The notes beneath the pieces were generated by a model. The model did no database searches. It was not told the origin of the DNA and saw only the letters and a program-made list of their open reading frames with translations. Source: Bacteroides intestinalis (GTDB lineage Bacteria > Bacteroidota > Bacteroidia > Bacteroidales > Bacteroidaceae). Taken from it: 64,000 nt of DNA. Location of the stretch: contig NZ_CABJDN010000005.1 in the NCBI RefSeq assembly GCF_902364365.1, forward strand, positions 310,001 through 374,000, given 5' to 3'. Shown here in pieces: positions 1-7,072 of the stretch; within the stretch, counting starts at the first letter, position 1; every line of letters starts with the position of its first letter. The position numbers and the translations under genes are program-made.

Positions 1-372
1 ACTGATGCAAGCGTGGCAGAAGAAATCAGAAAAGGAATGCAACTCGCTACTAACGAGGAAAAAGGATTAGCTACGCCAGGTATGGCATATAGTACAATAA
101 AAGGTGTCATTACTTTGGCAGCAGATGAAGAAGTAAAATTCGACATTAAGTATAGTCTTATTTTGTTGTCAAATAGTGCAACCGGCTCAAGTATTCTATT
201 CCTACATGCATGTACTTATGTGAAAATAGCAGAAACAGGAAGTATGTTTTCCTTTTTAAGTAATGTACAGGATAAGTTATCTGTCATATCAGGAGGTGAG
301 TATTCTTTTTCAGTGAGAAACAATCGTAATCAAGAACTCAAGCTAACTTATTGCTTTATGAGAAGTCAATAA
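1..372 (+). CDS. Tail-fibre-like variable cassette 1 (5' end outside window)
   Basis: The reading frame is open from base 1 and ends in TAA. The first visible residues, TDASVAEEIRKGM, align with the starts of the other cassettes (ITDADVVEQVRG, LTDSSVIEQIRD), so only about ten codons and the recombination site are missing at the window edge. An ATG-like start at codon 5 (base 13, GTG) would cut this shared N-terminus and is unlikely. The rest is a beta-rich, low-charge sequence without a recognisable enzyme motif. By position it is one of a set of alternative C-terminal modules of a surface or phage tail-fibre protein. It may be the expressed copy or another silent one; the window does not show which. 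Confidence 0.6.
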   Translation, partial: TDASVAEEIRKGMQLATNEEKGLATPGMAYSTIKGVITLAADEEVKFDIKYSLILLSNSATGSSILFLHACTYVKIAETGSMFSFLSNVQDKLSVISGGEYSFSVRNNRNQELKLTYCFMRSQ

Positions 373-427
373 CACTTACCAAATCTGAACCCATATTTAT
401 TTTGCTTATAATTATTCCAGATCTTTT

Positions 428-450
428 GCCCGTTAAAAGTAGCAGAGATG
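428..450 (+). repeat. Invertase recombination site, copy 1
   Basis: The sequence GCCCGTTAAAAGTAGCAGAG followed by ATG sits exactly at the start of cassette 2. The same 20-base block recurs at 969 with one change, and inverted at 2406 with none. Its position at each cassette junction beside a serine recombinase gene marks it as the probable crossover site. Confidence 0.8.
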
Positions 451-927
451 ATCGAGAAGATTCAAATAACAGATGCAGACGTTGTAGAGCAAGTAAGAGG
501 AAGTTTGCCCATAGCCACAACAAATAAAAGTGGGTTATATAATCAAGAATATGTAACCAAGTCATTACAAACCGCTGAATCCCCCAATAAATTAATAAAA
601 TTGTTTTCATGTAAAAGATACGGATTCTCAGGTAAAGTAACCGTATTATTTCGGCGCGGAGAATCAACTGATATATCAGAATTCAGCATCTATTCGAATG
701 CATATACTAACGTAGAAGGTATGTCCATTATAAATATTTATAAGCGCAGTGGAAGTGCCCAATATATTAAATTTTACCATGATGGAGGATATGTATATGC
801 TTATATAGGAGCAGCGTATCATATCATTTATTGCAAACCGGATTTCATATTCTCAGGGGAACTTATTTGGGAAGAACAAACAGGCATAGATATTAGCACG
901 TTAACGGAAATATCTTTTACTAAATAA
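448..927 (+). CDS. Tail-fibre-like variable cassette 2
   Basis: 159 residues starting directly after the site at 428-447. The N-terminus (MIEKIQITDADVVEQVRGSLPIATTNKSGL) is shared in outline with cassettes 1 and 4; the C-terminal 110 residues are unique. Common starts with divergent ends are what is expected of interchangeable receptor-binding tips. The frame stays open upstream through the repeat (C-P-L-K-V-A-E before Met), so a productive inversion could fuse this cassette to a constant N-terminal fibre domain instead of starting it afresh. No signal peptide or enzyme motif is visible. Identity as a tail-fibre tip is inferred from the array and from the pyocin-knob-like end of cassette 3. 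Confidence 0.6.
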   Translation: MIEKIQITDADVVEQVRGSLPIATTNKSGLYNQEYVTKSLQTAESPNKLIKLFSCKRYGFSGKVTVLFRRGESTDISEFSIYSNAYTNVEGMSIINIYKRSGSAQYIKFYHDGGYVYAYIGAAYHIIYCKPDFIFSGELIWEEQTGIDISTLTEISFTK

Positions 928-968
928 TACTAATTACATTAAGCTATTATTTCCCATTCATTTCTTTT

Positions 969-991
969 GCCCGTTAAAAGTAGCAGATATG
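969..991 (+). repeat. Invertase recombination site, copy 2
   Basis: GCCCGTTAAAAGTAGCAGAT followed by ATG, in direct orientation relative to copy 1. One base before the ATG differs (T for G). It starts cassette 3. Confidence 0.8.
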
Positions 992-1363
992 GCGATAGAG
1001 ACAGTGCAATTATCAGAAGTGATGAAAGACTTTACTCCAGTAACAGATATATCGTATATCTATGGAGAAAAAGAAGGAAATCAAGGGAAAATAGATAAAG
1101 TTAATTTAGTAAGTAATCTTGTGGAAAAACGTATTGGGACTACTGTTGATTGTAATTCCATTAAAAGAACCAGTATTATCACCTCGTCTTCGTGGGAAAA
1201 TGCACCCATTGATCGACTTGCAATATTAGAGACTTTATTTCATTCTAAAGATTGGATTTTACAACGCTTTTCATCCCCTGCAAGCTATTCAATGTTATAT
1301 GTTCGTTCATTTCATGATGGAGCAACTTGGGGGCCATGGAGAAAAATAGAATTTACTGGTTAA
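989..1363 (+). CDS. Tail-fibre-like variable cassette 3 with pyocin-knob-like end
   Basis: 124 residues. After a start resembling the other cassettes (MAIETVQLSEVMKDFTPVTD) the protein ends SFHDGATWGPWRKIEFTG. A short W-x-x-W-R-x-I segment at the very C-terminus is typical of the pyocin-knob / phage tail-fibre tip domain. This is the best single clue that the whole array encodes tail-fibre ends. It converges on cassette 4, with a hairpin between them. As with cassette 2, the frame is open through the upstream repeat (P-L-K-V-A-D-Met). Confidence 0.65.
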   Translation: MAIETVQLSEVMKDFTPVTDISYIYGEKEGNQGKIDKVNLVSNLVEKRIGTTVDCNSIKRTSIITSSSWENAPIDRLAILETLFHSKDWILQRFSSPASYSMLYVRSFHDGATWGPWRKIEFTG

Positions 1364-1369
1364 AAACAT

Positions 1370-1398
1370 ATTTATAGGGGCGCATAGCCCCTATAAAT
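1370..1398. terminator. Bidirectional hairpin between convergent cassettes 3 and 4
   Basis: ATTTATAGGGG and CCCCTATAAAT form a perfect 11-bp stem around a 7-base loop, flanked by A- and T-rich runs. It lies exactly between two convergent stop codons and could end transcription from either side. Confidence 0.65.
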
Positions 1399-1408
1399 TA
1401 CAATCTCA

Positions 1409-1807
1409 TCATTGATAACTGATATAGAATCGGAATTGATCATAAGTCCTATTTTGTATAATAAATTTATTCTCAGCAGTTTTATATACATTTACTTTTC
1501 CTGCTGTATCTTTCACGGTTGATAAACTAAATCCAATCCCGCTTATTTCAGAAACGATATTAAGAGCCACCGTTCCAAGAAGTATGATTGAGGAATATCC
1601 TTTTTGAGTAGACCATAGAGCTATCATACCATAACTGTAATCAAATTCCATTTCCAAATCTTTATCTAATAATATATATTGTTGATAAGGACTTCTTTCT
1701 GTAATAACAGGCATTAATCCTTTTGCCTGCCTTGTTGCTGTAGGCATGCTGTCCCTGATCTGTTCAATCACACTACTGTCTGTTAGCTTCACTTTCTCAA
1801 CTGCCAT
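1409..1807 (-). CDS. Tail-fibre-like variable cassette 4 (inverted)
   Basis: 132 residues on the minus strand, starting MAVEKVKLTDSSVIEQIRDS. The segment LTDSSVIEQIRDSMPTATR matches the starts of cassettes 1 and 2 closely, while the remainder is divergent. Its upstream site differs from the others after the 13-base core and is one base longer before the ATG, which puts a stop codon in frame through the repeat. This copy would therefore not fuse in the same frame as cassettes 2, 3 and 5. It could be used only from its own ATG, or it is a worn silent copy. Confidence 0.6.
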   Translation of the reverse strand: MAVEKVKLTDSSVIEQIRDSMPTATRQAKGLMPVITERSPYQQYILLDKDLEMEFDYSYGMIALWSTQKGYSSIILLGTVALNIVSEISGIGFSLSTVKDTAGKVNVYKTAENKFIIQNRTYDQFRFYISYQ

Positions 1808-1828
1808 ACCTTTACACTTTTAACGGGC
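1805..1828 (-). repeat. Invertase recombination site, copy 3 (diverged, inverted)
   Basis: On the minus strand, GCCCGTTAAAAGT is kept, then GTAAAGGT replaces AGCAGAG before the ATG. The spacing to the start codon is 21 bases instead of 20. The shared 13 bases set an outer limit for the crossover core. Confidence 0.75.
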
Positions 1829-1865
1829 GGAAGATATGGTATAAAAATAGGCGACCGAAGTCACC

Positions 1866-2408
1866 CTATTCTAAAAACGTAAATTCTTTGACAGAATAGC
1901 CCTCTGGAATATCTGCACTGACTTCTTCTGGAGGTTGGAATGAAAAACCCAAATTGTTGCTGTAAGATATAGTAAAGTCATTGCTCTTCGGTGATGCAAT
2001 ATAAATATCCAATATAACTCTTACTTGTATCGATTCTTGATATATTATTCTCGCCTTTGCTATAGATCTACTAATTCCTCCTCTTGCCAATTGAATAACA
2101 GTTTGCCCATTGCTATAACCATCTGCACTTACATAAAACAATTGAGAAGTAGGGCTACCATTATTATAGTATTTGCCTATATTGATAATTGCTGAATTTG
2201 CTGAGTTTCCAAAACCTCCTATCGCTATTCTGTACCATTTGTCTTGCTCTAAAGGTCCTCTCAACATTCCACATCCTCCACTATTGGCCACAATACCAGG
2301 TGACACAAGTATATCATTACCAGAACCATCTACTGCCTTCACTTTATGTAGGCTATCTTTTGTCTCCAGATCATTATTATAATCTTTGGTGTTAATTGTT
2401 TCGATCAT
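1866..2408 (-). CDS. Tail-fibre-like variable cassette 5 (inverted)
   Basis: 180 residues on the minus strand, the longest cassette. The start MIETINTKDYNNDLETKDSLHKV resembles a short tail-fibre module start, and the glycine/serine/asparagine-rich body (GGFGNSANSAI, YYNNGSPTSQ) suggests a beta-structured extracellular domain. It begins at the site copy nearest the invertase gene, so it is the outermost cassette on that side. The frame is open through the repeat (P-L-K-V-A-E-Met). No enzyme motif is visible. Confidence 0.6.
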   Translation of the reverse strand: MIETINTKDYNNDLETKDSLHKVKAVDGSGNDILVSPGIVANSGGCGMLRGPLEQDKWYRIAIGGFGNSANSAIINIGKYYNNGSPTSQLFYVSADGYSNGQTVIQLARGGISRSIAKARIIYQESIQVRVILDIYIASPKSNDFTISYSNNLGFSFQPPEEVSADIPEGYSVKEFTFLE

Positions 2409-2428
2409 CTCTGCTACTTTTAACGGGC
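2406..2428 (-). repeat. Invertase recombination site, copy 4 (inverted)
   Basis: Minus-strand GCCCGTTAAAAGTAGCAGAG plus ATG, identical to copy 1 and in inverted orientation to it. Recombination between copies 1 and 4 would flip the whole 2-kb cassette block. Confidence 0.8.
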
Positions 2429-2482
2429 GTCCTTTGTGTTATTTGTTCAGGCAGGATTAGTTTGTTAACTTCACCGGCAAAA

Positions 2483-3085
2483 ATGATTTACGCGTATATC
2501 AGAGTTTCTACCGACAAACAGACTGTCGAAAATCAGAGATTTGAAGTGCTGAATTTTGCAAAAGAGAGACAATTAGTCATTGACAAATGGGTTTCTGAAA
2601 CAGTTTCGGGAACTAAAGCTGCTAAAGACCGGAAGTTAGGTCCATTACTGAAGAAGATGAAGAAAGGTGATACCCTTGTACTGTCTGAAATTAGCCGGCT
2701 CGGCAGGAACTTAATGCAAATTATGTCGATGCTCAATCTCTGTATGAGCAAAGAAACCTTTGTCCTGACAGTTAAAGAAAGATATGAGCTTGGCAATAAC
2801 ATCAATAGTCAGGTACTTGCTTTTGCCTTTGGTTTGTCTGCTCAGATTGAACGTAATCTAATTAGTCAAAGAACCAAAGAGGGGTTAGCCAGAAGAAAAG
2901 CTAATGGCATGCAACTTGGCCGGAAGAAAGGAGATAAAAATACTCATTATAAGCTGACCGGCAAAGAAGGCATTATCCGGACTATGCTTGATTATGGTTA
3001 CTCGAAAGCTGCCATCTGCCGAAAACTGAAATGCAATCATAAAACGCTTGATGATCATTTAATAAGAATGAATATAATTGTGTAG
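2483..3085 (+). CDS. Serine DNA invertase of the Mpi/Gin/Hin family
   Basis: 200 residues, a normal length for a small serine recombinase. The start MIYAYIRVSTDKQ contains the catalytic serine (residue 9) in the family motif Y-x-R-V-S-T-x-x-Q. SEISRLGRN near residue 75 and the GLSAQIERNLISQRTKEGL helix near residues 115-140 are further family signatures. The C-terminal YGYSKAAICRKLKCNHKTL is a helix-turn-helix for site binding. An open frame extends upstream to 2396, but the family start is at 2483. It lies 54 bases outside the outermost GCCCGTTAAAAGT site, as invertase genes usually lie beside the segment they flip. Expected role: inversion of the cassettes to its left. Confidence 0.9.
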   Translation: MIYAYIRVSTDKQTVENQRFEVLNFAKERQLVIDKWVSETVSGTKAAKDRKLGPLLKKMKKGDTLVLSEISRLGRNLMQIMSMLNLCMSKETFVLTVKERYELGNNINSQVLAFAFGLSAQIERNLISQRTKEGLARRKANGMQLGRKKGDKNTHYKLTGKEGIIRTMLDYGYSKAAICRKLKCNHKTLDDHLIRMNIIV

Positions 3086-3097
3086 GACTGTAGGATA

Positions 3098-3123
3098 GTA
3101 GGAGGCATAAATAAGCCTCCTAC
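3098..3123. terminator. Bidirectional terminator between invertase and integrase
   Basis: GTAGGAGGC and GCCTCCTAC form a perfect 9-bp stem around an 8-base loop, between two convergent genes (stop codons at 3085 and 3135). Confidence 0.75.
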
Positions 3124-3134
3124 AAACAAATTAA

Positions 3135-4355
3135 TCACATATCAGGAAAATCGTCCCTGATTAATTTACTTTGTATACCAAAATTCCTCTTAACATATTT
3201 CCCTGTCGTATCAATCGATTTGTGACGAAAATGTCGTTGTAGTTCCCAAGTATTCACACCGGCATTCACCAATTTCACACCGCCAGTATGTTTGAAGCTA
3301 TATAACTTGTATCGCTCACTTAACCCTAAAATTTTTCGAATCCGATTGAACCTATATCGAAATGTGTTTTTTCCAAGTTTATACATTCCAGGCATATCAT
3401 CTCGCGAAAAGAGATACCAATCTTCCGGATATCCTCCGATCCGAAGAATGTTTTCCAGGTACTCATACAGTTGCCGGGGAATATTGACTGTTTCCGTGAG
3501 CCCATTCTTACTGATATCCTGTCTCACTGTTATTGTAGCTGTTTCCAAGTTAATGTCTCTTATCAATAACTGTCGACATTCATTTGGCCGAATCGCACAA
3601 TAATACTCCAACTGGCAAACTAATAGTAATTGAGGATCATGCTCCTCCATATATTCGATGAGTTTCTTACGATCCTTATCCGGTATAGGTCTTGCAGCTT
3701 CATCTCGTTTTTCTCCCAGCTGTGGAATATTAGATATAGGATTTACTGTAATTACTTCCTTTGTCTTCATCAGAAAGTCAAAGAAAGTATGTAGGAGTTG
3801 TTTATACTTCAATACAGTTCTCCGGCTTGCATGATTTTCTCCAGCTATATAATAGAAAAACTTATGAATCTGATCTTGACAAATACATCGAACATGTTTT
3901 TCTGCATATCCCTGCAGTTCCATCCATTCACAAAAAATACGGAGCTTGGAACAATAGGTCTGGTAAGTAGAGTGGGAGACCTCTGCCTTTTTCATTAACA
4001 AGAAATCAGAAAGATACGTGCGAATATTTATAATTCCTTCTCTCTGATTTCCCCAGCGAGCCGCTGCAGCTTGATAAATCAGTTCATCCTGGTACGTTAC
4101 TTTCCTCTCGCTAAAAGGATCTTCTCCTTTTTCGAGTTTAAGCTTTATTTCCGAAATGATTTTTTCAGCATAGGCTTCCCGTTCTTGGACTGTTTCCAAT
4201 TCAGCAAAGCCATCATAATGCCTGAATCTTTTCATTTCATTGGTTTGTGGATCCCTGCAAGAATACTCCACATACCATTTCTTACTTAAATCTCCACCGC
4301 AGTTCTTTAACTTTGGTAGGATAATCAACGATCTTTTTCTTGCCATATTTGTCAT
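3135..4355 (-). CDS. Tyrosine recombinase (phage/island integrase)
   Basis: 406 residues, typical of Bacteroidetes integrases. An N-terminal arm domain (about 1-100) is followed by a SAM-like core-binding domain (about 105-205, LSDFLLMKKAEVSHSTYQTY) and the catalytic domain. The catalytic R is in CAIRPNECRQL; the box II region reads YSFKHTGGVKL, where the usual HxxR is replaced by KHTGG as in many Bacteroidetes integrases; H is in RHFRHKSIDTT and the nucleophile Y in TGKYVKRNF. Start Met1 or Met4 (4346) cannot be separated. It reads away from the tRNA-Pro 128 bases upstream, the usual layout for an element integrated in a tRNA 3' end. Confidence 0.9.
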   Translation of the reverse strand: MTNMARKRSLIILPKLKNCGGDLSKKWYVEYSCRDPQTNEMKRFRHYDGFAELETVQEREAYAEKIISEIKLKLEKGEDPFSERKVTYQDELIYQAAAARWGNQREGIINIRTYLSDFLLMKKAEVSHSTYQTYCSKLRIFCEWMELQGYAEKHVRCICQDQIHKFFYYIAGENHASRRTVLKYKQLLHTFFDFLMKTKEVITVNPISNIPQLGEKRDEAARPIPDKDRKKLIEYMEEHDPQLLLVCQLEYYCAIRPNECRQLLIRDINLETATITVRQDISKNGLTETVNIPRQLYEYLENILRIGGYPEDWYLFSRDDMPGMYKLGKNTFRYRFNRIRKILGLSERYKLYSFKHTGGVKLVNAGVNTWELQRHFRHKSIDTTGKYVKRNFGIQSKLIRDDFPDM

Positions 4356-4387
4356 TTTTGAGTTTTAGGTGATGATTTACTAACTCA

Positions 4388-4418
4388 ATAGACAATTAAT
4401 AGACAGTTATAGACAGTT
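4388..4418. repeat. Short direct repeats upstream of the integrase
   Basis: Three copies of ATAGACAGTT (the first as ATAGACAATT) with a 10-11 bp period lie between the integrase start and the tRNA. Such repeats near an attachment site can be integrase arm sites or excisionase sites. That role is inferred from position only. Confidence 0.45.
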
Positions 4419-4482
4419 ATTTTGTTGGATGCTTCTATATACAAAAATAAGCTGCTGAAAATCAACAACTTATTCTTTTCAG

Positions 4483-4557
4483 TCGGGGTAGCGGGATTCG
4501 AACCCACGACCCCCTGCTCCCAAAGCAGGTGCGCTAACCGGACTGCGCTACACCCCG
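4483..4557 (-). tRNA. tRNA-Pro (anticodon TGG)
   Basis: On the minus strand the acceptor stem CGGGGTG pairs with TACCCCG, followed by discriminator A at 4483. The anticodon arm CCTGC-TTTGGGA-GCAGG gives anticodon TGG. The T arm contains GGTTCGAATCC. CCA is not encoded. The 3' end faces the integrase gene, so this tRNA is the likely integration target; the 3' half of the gene probably forms one attachment-site half. Confidence 0.95.
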
Positions 4558-4673
4558 AGTGCCTTATTTCTTAAAAGCGAGTGCAAAGATAGAAAGTATT
4601 TTGTAATAAACAAAGGAAACTGAAGTTTTTTTTATAAAAAAGTTTCTGATGAGGTGTTGAATGCTCATTAAAG

Positions 4674-4774
4674 TATAGTCACCTCCGTGTCATCTCCGTA
4701 CCAAGTCCGTATCAACTCCCAATAAAGGTACCTTTATACGGACCAGGTACGGAGTTGGTACGGACTTGACTATA
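4674..4774. repeat. Imperfect palindrome built from TCCGTACC-type units
   Basis: TATAGTCA at 4674-4681 is the exact reverse complement of 4767-4774, and between them units such as CTCCGTACCAAGTCCGTA and GGTACGGAGTTGGTACGG form a long imperfect stem around AAAGGTACCTTTA. It fills the gap between the tRNA and the lipoprotein gene; no gene is seen in the rest of 4561-4939. It could be a cruciform repeat, a terminator-like structure or the remains of a small mobile repeat. Confidence 0.6.
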
Positions 4775-4939
4775 TCCAGGTAGGTAGCAGAGATATCAAT
4801 ATACCTCATCAACAGATATATTAAACAGGAATGTAGAAAACATAAAATAATAGCTGGCAAAACGATATTTTTCAACTAACTTTATGCCCCGAAAAACAAT
4901 TGGCGGATTTCAACGTTACACTATAATAAAAAAGACATC

Positions 4940-5296
4940 ATGAAAAAACAAATCTTTAGTATGGCTGTCATGGCAGTCGTATTTGCTGCATGTGGTGGCA
5001 CTAAAGCCCCCGTTACCGTAGTAGGATCGTGGATAATGCCTATCGACGGCCAACCCGGAGAAGTACAAGGCATCAAACTGGAAGAGAATGGAGAAGCATC
5101 TTCCATTAATATGCACACACTGGCATACAAAGAATGGGAGCAACAAGGCGATCAGCTTTACCTGACAGTAAAAAGCATTGGTAATGGAATAGAAATTGAA
5201 GGTGTAGACACTCTGAAAATAGATAAGTTGACACCGGATTCTTTAGTGCTGAGTTCTAACTACGGATACACTCTGGAGTATGTAAGGCAGAAATAA
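4940..5296 (+). CDS. Lipocalin-like lipoprotein
   Basis: 118 residues. The start MKKQIFSMAVMAVVFAACGG carries a lipoprotein signal with lipobox FAAC, so Cys18 would be lipidated and the protein anchored in a membrane. The mature part begins VVGSWIMPIDGQPGEVQGIKLEENGEASS, the pattern of the small lipocalin-like domain common in Bacteroides lipoproteins (GxW near the start, then a beta-barrel-like series of short strands). The ligand is unknown. It is a single-gene unit ending at a strong hairpin. It lies just outside the integrated element, on the chromosomal side of tRNA-Pro. Confidence 0.75.
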   Translation: MKKQIFSMAVMAVVFAACGGTKAPVTVVGSWIMPIDGQPGEVQGIKLEENGEASSINMHTLAYKEWEQQGDQLYLTVKSIGNGIEIEGVDTLKIDKLTPDSLVLSSNYGYTLEYVRQK

Positions 5297-5314
5297 TACA
5301 AACTACAACATATG

Positions 5315-5355
5315 AATCCCTGACGACTTTAAAATATAAAGTATCGTCAGGGATT
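5315..5355. terminator. Bidirectional terminator
   Basis: AATCCCTGACGA and TCGTCAGGGATT form a 12-bp stem, with A-rich sequence on one side and T-rich on the other. It serves the lipoprotein gene on the plus strand and the ABC operon ending at 5378 on the minus strand. Confidence 0.8.
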
Positions 5356-5377
5356 TCTTCTTAACCCAACCAATCAA

Positions 5378-6334
5378 TTACCTTGAACGAATTTCTCTAC
5401 GCATAAATATAATATAAGAAAGAGCAAAACAGAGTATTGTAACTGCAATCAATCCTGTCAACTGTGGCCATATAACCAGTAAACTCTGTCCCAATGGGAG
5501 AGGACTGGGTATAGCTCCTTGAACCTGCTCCATCATTAACGGCCCCAAACTTCGGAGAGACGGCATCAGCAGTACAGAAGTTGCCTGATTGAATAACTCG
5601 CACGGATTCAACGACATTATGCCCCAAACTATTTTCTGATAACCGATGGCATAATAAGGAGACATCATATCAGAAGGCATCAACATTTTGGCAATCCAGT
5701 TAACAATCATTGTATAGAAGACGCTAAAAAATAACCATATTGCCAAAGAAGCCAAGGCTGAAGTCGCTGTCTGCCGGAAACAAAGTGAGAACAGTATTGC
5801 CATATTCAACCAAAGTCCTACATAGAAAACACTGAGGACCAAAAAAGAAATGATACGGGCAAATTCTTCCGGCGTGGGTGGAATACCAATTGCAATCAAT
5901 CCGGCGCCCATTACCAGGAATCCTAATACAAACAGCATAATTGTAATCACGATCAATGCAGCAACAAATTTGGCATTGATTATACAATCACGATGTATCG
6001 GTTGTGATAATATACGGCATAATGTTCCCTTATTCTGCTCCGAATTCATGGCATCAAATCCCAAGGCAATGCCCAGCAGTGGCCCTAAAAAGTTAATGAA
6101 TAGAACGAAGGAAGGCAACGTACCATCCGATACAGTAAATAATTTCAGGAAGAAAAAAGCATCTTCCACACCACCTGACTTGATAGCCTCGCGCATACTG
6201 GTGAGTGATGTATACAAAGCCCCCAGACAGGTTAGTGTAATAATGGCAAGTAAGATAATAAAGCGCCAACTACGTACATGATCCCGGATTTCCTTATTCA
6301 CAATAACCCAGAAAGGCTGCTCAACTCTGTTCAT
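5378..6334 (-). CDS. ABC-2 type transporter permease
   Basis: 318 residues with about six membrane segments (for example FIILLAIITLTCLGALY near 25-45, FVAALIVITIMLFVLGFLV near 125, and SLLVIWPQLTGLIAVTILCFALSYIIF at the end). GFDAMNSEQNKGTLCRILSQPIHR is the signature of ABC-2 permeases of the NosY/GldF type. The ATG at 6334 is chosen because a strong AAGGAGGTGAG lies 6 bases before it; a GTG at 6343 overlaps that site. The gene overlaps the end of the ATPase gene by 14 bases, so the two are translationally coupled. The cargo is unknown. Confidence 0.85.
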   Translation of the reverse strand: MNRVEQPFWVIVNKEIRDHVRSWRFIILLAIITLTCLGALYTSLTSMREAIKSGGVEDAFFFLKLFTVSDGTLPSFVLFINFLGPLLGIALGFDAMNSEQNKGTLCRILSQPIHRDCIINAKFVAALIVITIMLFVLGFLVMGAGLIAIGIPPTPEEFARIISFLVLSVFYVGLWLNMAILFSLCFRQTATSALASLAIWLFFSVFYTMIVNWIAKMLMPSDMMSPYYAIGYQKIVWGIMSLNPCELFNQATSVLLMPSLRSLGPLMMEQVQGAIPSPLPLGQSLLVIWPQLTGLIAVTILCFALSYIIFMRREIRSR

Positions 6335-7070
6335 GCTTCTCACCTCCTTCCTTTACATAATCATTGTAGACATCAATAAGTTCCACTTGTTTACCCTCCA
6401 TCTCCTGAAGATCAAGCTGTGCCAATAATTTTCCGTGATTAAACAAACCCACACGATCACAAGCTTTCTGCACCTGATCCAAGTTATGGGAAGAAAACAA
6501 TACAGTAAGGGAATGTACTCTGCTCAAATTACGAATCAGTTCTATAAATTCCTGAATTCCGGCAGGATCGATACCCGATGTCGGTTCATCCAGGATTATG
6601 ATTTCCGGATTCTTAATCAGTACATCTGCCAATCCCAGACGTTGCCTCATACCACGGGAATACTTTCCGGTCTTCTTGTTTGCCTGTTCGGAAAGGCCTA
6701 CCCGGTGCATGAGTTCCTTTGCTTTCTCCTCAGCTTCCCTCTTTGAAAGACCATTCAGGAGTGCTGTATAGACAAGGTTTTCCAATCCAGTCATTTCATC
6801 ATAAAAGCCTAAATCTTCGGGAAGATAACCTATCCTCTTCTTGACCTCAATAGGGTTTGTAGTGGAGTCTATTCCACAAATTTCCACTTTGCCGGAAGTC
6901 GGCTCCGTCAGCCCCAGCATCATCAGGATAGTTGTGGATTTTCCCGCACCGTTCGGGCCCAATAATCCGAAGATTTCTCCTTTGCAGATTGATAGGCTAA
7001 TATGGTCTACAGCAGTGAAATTACCGTATTTTTTTGTCAAATCGGTAAGTACAATCACTTGTTCGCCCAT
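6321..7070 (-). CDS. ABC transporter ATPase (ABC-2 partner)
   Basis: 249 residues with Walker A GPNGAGKST, signature SRGMRQRLGLA (in place of LSGGQ), Walker B EIIILDEPTSGID and switch His in LFSSHNLDQV. The CcmA/NosF-like form fits a partner of the ABC-2 permease encoded next. The ATG at 7070 is preceded by GGAAGGAGGTAATT, an unusually strong site for Bacteroides; the longer open frame upstream overlaps the NEW3 gene and lacks homology. It starts 2 bases after the NEW3 stop codon. It would power export or membrane-protein handling with the NEW3 protein as an external partner. Confidence 0.88.
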   Translation of the reverse strand: MGEQVIVLTDLTKKYGNFTAVDHISLSICKGEIFGLLGPNGAGKSTTILMMLGLTEPTSGKVEICGIDSTTNPIEVKKRIGYLPEDLGFYDEMTGLENLVYTALLNGLSKREAEEKAKELMHRVGLSEQANKKTGKYSRGMRQRLGLADVLIKNPEIIILDEPTSGIDPAGIQEFIELIRNLSRVHSLTVLFSSHNLDQVQKACDRVGLFNHGKLLAQLDLQEMEGKQVELIDVYNDYVKEGGEKHEQS

Positions 7071-7072
7071 AA

